A stretch of DNA of 5,162 nt, from the NCBI GenBank assembly GCA_002068715.1, contig MWAR01000227.1:1-5162 (forward strand), in the 5' to 3' direction. Each line of letters starts with the position of its first letter. Within the stretch, counting starts at the first letter, position 1. The translations under genes were made by a program, and so were the position numbers. This DNA is from a bacterium ADurb.Bin374 (GTDB lineage: Bacteria > Riflebacteria > Ozemobacteria > Ozemobacterales > Ozemobacteraceae). The notes beneath the pieces were generated by a model, which saw nothing but the letters and a program-made list of their open reading frames with translations, searched no databases and was not told the DNA's origin. Shown here in pieces: positions 1 through 5,162 of this stretch.

Positions 1-3000
1 AGGCGTTCGCGGCGAGGTCGGCTCCGGCAGCTGTGAGAGAGTAGTTCCAGATGCCTTGCGCAAGCGATTCGGTGAACGCCGCGTCATTCGAGTAGGTCGC
101 GACGGTGCCGTCGGCGCTCCAGCCCCGATGCGTGAAGGTCAGCGTCGTCGTGCCCGTCGAAAGCCTGAGCAGCGGCGTGCCGGCCGAAGTGTTCATCGGC
201 TCGCTGAACGTGACGGTGAACACGCCGGAGCCTGCATTCATGCGGGAAATCGTCTGCGGGGCGATCGAGACGAGTGCGGGGGCCATGGTGTCGAACACGA
301 GTTGGCTGGTCCCGCTCGAGAAGCCCCGCGCGTCGGTTGTGCTGCGCAGGTTCAGATCGTAGACGGTTGTCGTGGCGGCCGGGACGGCCTGCGAATAAAG
401 AATATTACCAAATATATCACTGACGCCCCAGATTTCGAGTCTGCCGTCGATCTTCTGAACATCGGATGGAAGGGCGACATCGTTCGAGAATCGCGCGGTG
501 TAGCGCGTTTTACCCGCCACCGTCCGGGTCGTCCAGTTGACGAACGTTCCGGTGGCGAGCGTTTCGCCTGTGGTGCTCGCGATCCGTGCCGTCGGAGCAG
601 CCGAAGACAACGGAACGGGGGTGTTGCCGATGAAGTTCGGCTCGAAGTCGAACTCGAAGAACAACGTTCCGGCAGCCGCGTTCTTCGTCGGCGGCGGGTC
701 GGAGATTGCCGCCGCAACCATACGTGCCGTGCCGGTCGAGGCCGGCGCGGCCATCGTCATTTTGCCGGGGTTGCCTGACGGTAGAAACAGCTGGCTGGAC
801 TGGTCCCACCAGTTGCCGAACGCGCCTTCATCGACCCGCATGCGCCAATTGGGCGAAGGGTTGTTGCGGAACATCGCGATGATGTTCGCGGTGTCGGCAT
901 CGGTCAGAATGAGATGGACCGTTGTCGTGGCCACCTGGGGATTTCTCGTGAGATCGAGAGCCTGGAGGTTCAGTCGCGTGTATGTCGCCGGATCGGCATC
1001 GATATCGTGCAAGACGAGTTTCGAATGATACCGTGTGGTGCGTTTGCCGTAGGTCGGAACCGGCATACCCATCGTCGGGGCCGTGCCATCGATGTCGCTG
1101 AAATCGTTCGAATACAGGAGCGCTCGCTCGGACAAATTGATGTCGAGCGTGCCGCTGCCGACTACGAGGGTGATGTTGTCGGGCTGATCCTTCACGGCGA
1201 AGCCCGAAGCGGGCGGCCGAGAGATCGCCGAGGAGGCGAACGGGGCTGAGGTCGTGTAGGTCGTCGCGGCCTTGGCGAGCTGGTCCCGGACGAACACCCT
1301 GCTGGACGTGCGGTTGGCGAAGCGCAGGATGGAGGTGCCCGAACCGAGCTTTCGGGCGAACCAGTCGCGTGCGTGATCGCAGAGCTCTATGTGGAGCTGG
1401 TTCGCGGCTGGCCAGGACGGCGTGTCGGACGCCTGGAAAACATAGCCGATGGTATAATCGATGTTCGCGAACTCGTATGCGATCGGCGAGACGAGCAGGA
1501 CGGCATTCGATGCGACGAGCGTGTCGCTTGCCATCACCCGGTCGAACACGAGGTCGAGGCTGATCGACGCCGGCCAGTTCGAGGTGTCGACGATGAAATT
1601 CGTCAGCTTCGCCGGCTCACGCCAGGTGGAGTCGGTGATCTTGACGGGATACCGGGAGTATCCCGGCAGCCAGTTGCCGGCGGTATCCTTCAGAGGCGCC
1701 GTTGCGACCGACGTGATCTCGAGATAGAGAGGCGTCGAGGCCCAGGTGGAAAGGGTTTTTCTCGCATCGATGCCGAGCTGGATGTCGAAGTCGTTCCATC
1801 CCAGCGTCGAGAACGTTCCGACCGAAAGCGACATGGAGGCGAGCAGCCCGGTGGAAGAACTGCCGATCAGCCGCCATTCGGTTCCCTGGGAGGCGACACT
1901 CGAGTTCTCGTATTCCTCGGAAACGCGGATGTTGAACGTCGTTCCGTCGAATGTCGCGCCGGTCAGCGTCGGCCGGACGGTGTCGACGAAAAACTGCGTG
2001 CCGGTGCTCACCGGGTTGCCCGCCTGATCGCGAAGGGTGACCGTGAACGTGGCGGTGACCCAGTCGGTCAGCGGATACCTCGACAGGTCGACACTGCTCG
2101 TTCCGGCTGAGTTGCCCGCGACGACGAGTGCCAGAGCGGCGGGCGCGCCGGGAACCTGCGATAGATCTAGAACGCCGGCGGTGACCGATTCCCCGAATTT
2201 CAGCGATGCGGTCGCGGTCAGCTTGTCCGTCGTTCCCGAGCCGATGTTCAGCACGGGAATGCCGCCGAAACTCGTCAGGTTCTGATTCGGCAAAAGGGAG
2301 AAGCTCACCGTGTTGATTTCCGGCAGTTTGTTTTTGACCGTGAAATCAGACTGTGCCGAGACGGTCCACGAACTGTTTCCAACGTTGTCCGTCGCGGTCG
2401 CCTGGAACGTGAGCGGCGTGTAACTGAGATTCCAGATCCCGCTTCCGGCGGGAATCGTGAAGTTCACCTCATGCCTGTTCCGGACCGGCACAAACGTCAT
2501 CGTCCCTGTAGCAAGTGATATACTACCCGAAGAGATCGTGGCGGATGCGACCGCGTCTATGAAGTTCGTGATGCTGGCATACACCGTCACGATATCGCCC
2601 GTGTTGGCGATCCCCGCGATGGGATTGTCGCCGTTGTCCTGCGAAATGTAGATGCCGCAGCTGGCGAAGCCGGGGGCAAGGCAGTCGACTTCGGTGACGG
2701 CCGTCGAGGTGACGGTGAGGGGGTTGCCTTTCGCATCCGTGACGAGGGCCGTAAACGCATAGTTCGCATACTCGGCGCTCGCGGCCAGGGTGGAGAGCGA
2801 GAGAGAGAAGCTGCCGTTGCTGTACAACATCTGTTCGGCACTTCCCCGGCCGATTGCCGTCAGATCGATCGTTGCCGTTCCGGCGTTCGCCGGGTCGGAA
2901 ATCGCGATCGTGAACGATGCGGCGTTCCCGAGCCGGATCATGCCGTCTGCGGGAACGTCGACCCAGCTCACCTGGAGAGAGCCGGCCTGCGGTGGTTTGT

Positions 3001-5162
3001 TGTCGATCGTGAGCGTGTTGGTGAAGCTCGAGACGAAGTTGCCTCGCGAATCATAGATCGCGATAGACCAGGAAGCGGTGCTCGACTCCCAGGTGCCGGA
3101 GGGGACGGTGGCCGTATACGTGTAATCGCTGCCGCCGGCGGAATTCATCTGCTGAATCGAGCTGCCGCCGAACGTGGCGAGATTGACCGTCGGGGCGTTT
3201 CCGTCGGCCAGGCTGACGTTCGCGCGGAACAGGATCTGCCGGCCGATCGTGGCGATGCCGCCGCCGACGACCTCGGCGCTGAGAGAGTTGATGACGGGCG
3301 GTATGCAGTCGACGATGTAGGAAAGAGCGGTAGTGGTCGCGATCGTGTTGCCCGCCTTGTCGGTCATCGTGGCGATGAACGTGTAGGCCGGATCCTCGAT
3401 CGTCACGCCAAGAGAAGCGGCGTTCATGAAGTAGCCGTATGAGGCGACCGGAAGGGCCGCCCAGCTCATCAGCTCCGTCGACGTGCTGCCGACGAGGGAA
3501 AGGTCGATTCTGCACTCGCCTGGGGCATCACGCCCGGTCGAGCTCACCGGCCAGCCGAAGGCAAGCGTGCGGTTCAGATTGATGACGTTCAGACCGAGTG
3601 AATCTATTGTCGGGTCTATTCTAGTTACGGCGAGATTGAGCCTGCCGCTGGGCTGAGGCAGATACTGGTCGAACAGTGGAAAGCGGAATTCGGGAGGCGG
3701 AGTCTGGGGAAGAAGGGCGGGCGTATATGCCGTATTGCCGGCGTCATCGGTGATGATGATGGGAAATGTCGCGCCGTCATTGCAGGGGCCCTTTTCAATA
3801 GTGAACGTTATTGAATAAGTTGCTGTGTCGACCGTTGGCGGATCTTTGATCGTCAGCGTTGGCGTGCCCGATCCGAGGCAGGTCAGATCGACTTTCACCG
3901 TGATGTCAGCCGCGGGCTTCATGCCGACATTCAACGTCAGGCGATCACCGATGCGAATATACTGATGGTCGGTTGCATTCAACGGCTGGATGAGAGTCCA
4001 GGTGGCGTTCAGATACACCGGAGGGTTCGTGTCCGCTGAAACAGCCGAAGAGCTGGCGGAGGCGATGTTGTATGCATCGTCATTTCCCGTGACGGTGATG
4101 GTGAGATTCGTCACGTCGATCATGGGGTTTCCTGTGGCAACCGTCAGGGTCGTTTCCCAGGTGTTTCCCGAGATGTTCGTGAGAAGGGTCGGCGTGCTCG
4201 TGGCTCCAAGCATCCTGAGATCGACGGACGCGCTGCCTGTTTCGACCCCCGTGACGGTTGCGCTGACCGTCAGAACATCTCCGATATGAAAGGGGCCCGT
4301 GCCGCCGGACCGGGTGACGGTAACATCCGCTATTGTCGGGGGATTGTTGTCGATCGCGAAGGTGACGGAAGAAACAGCCAGATTGCCATTGTCATCTTCG
4401 AGGCGAATCGGAAAATTGATGTTGGTTCTGTTGATCGTTCCCGCGGCAAGCGAAGGGATGCTGAAGTCATACCAGCCTGGACTGCTGGCCGATGCCGTCA
4501 TCGACTGCGTCGAAGACAGCCCTATTCCCGAAAGGTCTATGGTGGCCTGGATGGGATCATTCGGAGAACTGGCGACCTTGACGTGGAAGGAGAGGGTATC
4601 GCCGACCCGGGCGCAGGCGTTATCGAGGCTCGGATAAAGATTGTGCGTGATCGACCAGGCGACCGTTGCTATCGAAACAGGCTCGTTATCGATCGGGAGG
4701 CCGGTGTTGACGGAGGCCGTGCCTATGTTCCCGGCGTGATCCGAAGCGATGATCCTGAGGTCGAACGCCGGAAGATCCCAGCCAAGCCCCGGAGAAAACG
4801 AGCCGACCGTAAACGTTCCCTGGAAGAAGCCGGGATTTCCCGTTTCTGGATTCAGGGGCTGTTTATCCGAATATATAGCGGATAACGATGCCAGCTGAAC
4901 ACTGACAAGTCCCAATTCCGTGGCCGGAAGATCATCGACCTTCACCCGGATCTGGAACTGGTCGTTCGGCTTGTAGCTCGTTCCCGTGCCGGAAAGCCGT
5001 GTAAGGCTTGTCGAAACGATTTTTGGGCCCGTGTTGTCTATTGCGAGAACGGGGGTGGTCCAGTTCTGAATGGTGTGCCCGGTTGATGTGTCGATTGCCG
5101 TGACGATGAAGGATTTTGTTGGAGATTCTTCAGACGGACCTGGCGGTAAAAGATGATTGAGG
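1..5162 (-). CDS. Giant Ig-like repeat protein, internal fragment (partial at both ends; putative surface or secreted protein)
   Basis: One minus-strand frame is open from position 5161 to position 2, giving 1720 codons with no stop; both gene ends lie outside the window. Codon choice is uniform and GC-ending (ACG, TCG, GGC, ATC, CTC), as in a real gene. The translation is a chain of beta-rich modules. The closing motif DxxGN appears at residues 141, 256, 472, 601, 704, 809, 925, 1045 and 1159, with a degenerate DDAYN at 361, so successive copies lie 103-129 residues apart. Boundaries of the type IDNxPP precede most modules. These are hallmarks of bacterial Ig-like repeats in secreted or cell-surface proteins. 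Known family behaviour suggests an extended, rod-like extracellular protein that may be involved in adhesion, matrix or envelope structure; that role is inferred. No enzyme domain, membrane segment, signal peptide or sorting signal is visible in this part. I cannot assign a gene name. Reality of the gene is near certain; the function is not. Confidence 0.96.
2..286 (-). other. Class C module 15, Ig-like, cut by the window edge
   Basis: Residues 1626-1720 begin MAPALVSIAP and carry the strand VFTVTFSEPMN (1647-1657). The TFSEPM signature is typical of bacterial Ig-like domains in surface proteins. W1681 in GWSADGT, ATYSND (1688-1693) and the closing DLAAN (1715-1719) follow, with DLAAN in the position of DxAGN. 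The frame is still open at position 2, so the protein continues with at least the end of this module. Confidence 0.7.
287..691 (-). other. Class C module 14, Ig-like
   Basis: Residues 1491-1625 start after a proline-rich joint (ISDPPPTKN). The first strand is LFFEFDFEPNF (1500-1510), followed by a T/A/S-rich middle, W1543 in NWTTRT, a strand TARFSND (1555-1561), and the closing LEIWGVSDIFGN (1575-1586). An approximately 40-residue tail leads to the boundary VFDTMAP (1622-1628). Its strand order and spacing match module 15, so the two are probably duplicates. It resembles bacterial Ig-like domains with a TFSEPM strand, with the SEPM reduced to FEPN. Confidence 0.65.
692..1978 (-). repeat. Class B modules 11-13, three tandem divergent copies
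   Basis: Residues 1062-1490 hold three larger units (about 118, 138 and 173 residues) with a shared 16-residue strand-helix motif: FDIQLGIDARKTLSTW (1125), LHIELCDHARDWFARK (1256) and VHLILTDADTANIIAM (1415). Each has an upstream beta strand where related domains carry an LTFSEP-like motif (FNIRVSEEY 1076, LDLVFDRVM 1202, LDINLSERA 1339). Each has an Asp 34-38 residues after the motif start. In module 11 that Asp begins DTAGN (1159-1163); in module 12 it lies in FVRDQ (D1293) and in module 13 in WWDQ (D1453), so the AGN signature is lost. The layout resembles a repeat common in bacterial and archaeal surface proteins with an LTxADLNxI motif followed by a strand and DxxGN. That comparison is from memory, and no family number is claimed. 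No catalytic residues are apparent. Confidence 0.68.
1979..3628 (-). other. Class A modules 6-10
   Basis: Module 6 (residues 512-619) has CRIDLSLVG at 550 and DKAGN at 601. Module 7 (620-721) has PTVNLATFG at 657 and DSRGN at 704. Module 8 (722-827) has ATIDLTAIG at 763 and DAKGN at 809. Module 9 (828-944) keeps NTGD at 853 and DNVGN at 925, but its core strand has become ATISSGSIS (874-882), losing the DL pair. Module 10 (945-1061) has GVLDLSQVP at 996 and DQAGN at 1045, and ends at VDTVRP, the entry to class B. Modules 6 and 8 end in VDC rather than IDN, putting C619 and C827 exactly at module junctions. Confidence 0.8.
3629..3721 (-). other. Proline-rich inter-module spacer
   Basis: Residues 481-511 belong to no repeat copy. 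They run from PALLPQTPPPEF through FPLFDQYLPQPSGRL, with seven prolines in the first 24 residues and several aromatics. This insertion explains why the distance between DxxGN motifs rises to 129 residues here (472 to 601) against 103-120 elsewhere. It probably forms an extended or hinge segment between two blocks of modules. Confidence 0.65.
3722..4024 (-). other. Class A module 5
   Basis: Residues 380-480 begin with PPVYLNATW and carry RIGD (403-406), VKVDLTCLG (422-430) and the closing DDAGN (472-476). Two cysteines, C428 in the core strand and C460 in the strand before DDAGN, fall in one module and could form an intramodule disulfide if the protein is exported; this is inference. The module runs into a proline-rich spacer instead of the usual DN-PP boundary. 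Confidence 0.78.
4025..5032 (-). other. Class A modules 2-4
   Basis: Module 2 (residues 44-159) is a variant. It has KPND (64-67) in place of the VGD turn and SVQLASL (87-93) in place of IDLSxxG, but keeps DHAGN (141-145). Module 3 (160-272) is closest to the consensus: RVGD at 185, ATIDLSGIG at 206 and DDNGN at 256. Module 4 (273-379) has HIGD at 292 and ASVDLRMLG at 311, but its closing motif is DDAYN (361-365), with the usual Gly replaced by Tyr. The three are spaced by IDN, IDN and ADTN boundaries. Confidence 0.8.
5033..5161 (-). other. Class A module 1, C-terminal part only
   Basis: Residues 1-43 cover only the end of a module. A strand reading SFIVTAIDTSTGH (17-29) sits where later modules carry their VTDxAGN strand, and the piece closes with the boundary VLAIDN (38-43) that leads into module 2. 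The DxxGN motif itself is replaced by DTSTG. The rest of the module, and an unknown number of earlier modules, lie beyond position 5162. Confidence 0.6.

Larger units (their letters stand above)
1979..5161 (-). repeat. Class A tandem protein-repeat array (modules 1-10, Ig-like, about 102-117 residues each)
   Basis: Residues 1-1061 hold ten divergent copies of one module; the first is only a C-terminal piece. Module starts follow the boundary motif: M2 residue 44 (IDNTGP), M3 160 (IDNEPV), M4 273 (IDNNPP), M5 380 (ADTNPP), M6 512 after a spacer, M7 620 (VDCIPP), M8 722 (IDNKPP), M9 828 (VDCLAP), M10 945 (VKNKLP). Inside, a G-D turn recurs (RVGD 185, HIGD 292, RIGD 403, NTGD 853; weaker TIGR 638, RLGN 743). 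About 18-25 residues later comes the core strand: ATIDLSGIG 206, ASVDLRMLG 311, VKVDLTCLG 422, CRIDLSLVG 550, PTVNLATFG 657, ATIDLTAIG 763, GVLDLSQVP 996. Each module ends with DxxGN. This DLSxxG...DxAGN pattern is widespread in bacterial surface proteins. Copies are far too diverged to show as DNA repeats, which points to old duplications. The acidic DxxGN loops could bind calcium, which is unproven. Confidence 0.88.

Noticed and set aside
392..425. AT-rich stretch resembling a promoter -10 region
   Set aside because: It is in-frame coding for the DIFGNILYS strand of module 14, and no plausible gene begins next to it.
56..2110. Several + strand open frames, the longest of 240 and 245 codons (56-778 and 1373-2110)
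   Set aside because: They lie antisense to the continuous minus frame, and their translations are Arg/Gly-rich low complexity with no recognisable domain. Long antisense open frames are expected opposite GC-ending codons.
3051..3515. Minus-strand 154-codon ORF in another frame
   Set aside because: It overlaps modules 6 and 7 of the large frame on the same strand. Its His/Arg-rich translation is a frame-shifted reading of the repeat DNA.
4286..4885. + strand 199-codon frame plus an overlapping 112-codon frame
   Set aside because: Both are antisense to class A modules 2-4 of the large gene, with no family resemblance in the translation.
4863..4885. Inverted repeat ttatccg / cggataa around an AT-rich loop, looking like an operator or promoter
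   Set aside because: It lies wholly inside the coding frame of module 2 (encoding LSAIYSDK), with no gene start nearby on either strand. Best explained as chance.
1979..5161. Possibility of DNA-level tandem repeats or a CRISPR-like array, given the about 310-350 bp period
   Set aside because: The periodicity exists only in the protein motifs. I see no repeated nucleotide blocks of useful length between modules, and spacer-repeat structure is absent.
1..5162. A new multi-gene system (defence, biosynthetic or mobile)
   Set aside because: Only one gene is present and every base but the window ends is coding for it, so no gene neighbourhood is available to support any system.

Overview
The whole window is the inside of one very large protein-coding gene on the minus strand. 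Reading the reverse complement from its second base gives 1720 consecutive sense codons (positions 5161 down to 2) with no stop. Neither the true start nor the true stop is in the window, so the full protein is longer than 1720 residues. The + strand open frames (the longest about 245 codons) and the other-frame minus ORFs give low-complexity Arg/Gly-rich or Ser/Val-rich translations, as expected for shadows of a GC-rich gene. There is no intergenic DNA, RNA gene, mobile element, CRISPR array, promoter or terminator that I can support.

The predicted protein is rich in Thr, Ser, Ala, Gly, Asp and Val and poor in Lys and Cys. It has no long hydrophobic segment and no catalytic motif I recognise. 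It is a chain of about 15 beta-sandwich-type (Ig-like) modules of roughly 100-170 residues. Residue numbers used here count from the first codon visible in the window (residue k begins at position 5164-3k). Three module classes follow one another. Class A (modules 1-10, residues 1-1061) has an xDNxPP boundary, a (V/I)GD strand, an (I/V)DLxxxG core and a closing DxxGN. Class B (modules 11-13, residues 1062-1490) has a shared 16-residue central motif of the type hxIxLxDA. Class C (modules 14-15, residues 1491-1720, running off the window) has an EP strand, a T-A-x-(F/Y)-S-N-D strand and a closing DxxxN. A proline-rich spacer (residues 481-511) breaks the class A array.

Giant proteins built from such repeats are typically secreted or surface-exposed, acting as adhesins, stalk-like filaments or cell-envelope or matrix components. 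That is an inference here, because the signal peptide, anchor and any functional end domains lie outside the window.

The organism is a prokaryote with a GC-rich genome (strong preference for ACG, TCG, GGC, ATC, CTC). Giant Ig-repeat proteins of this kind are common in environmental and candidate-phylum bacteria, but nothing in the window fixes the lineage. I see no multi-gene system. What merits attention is the size and ordered modular build of this single protein.
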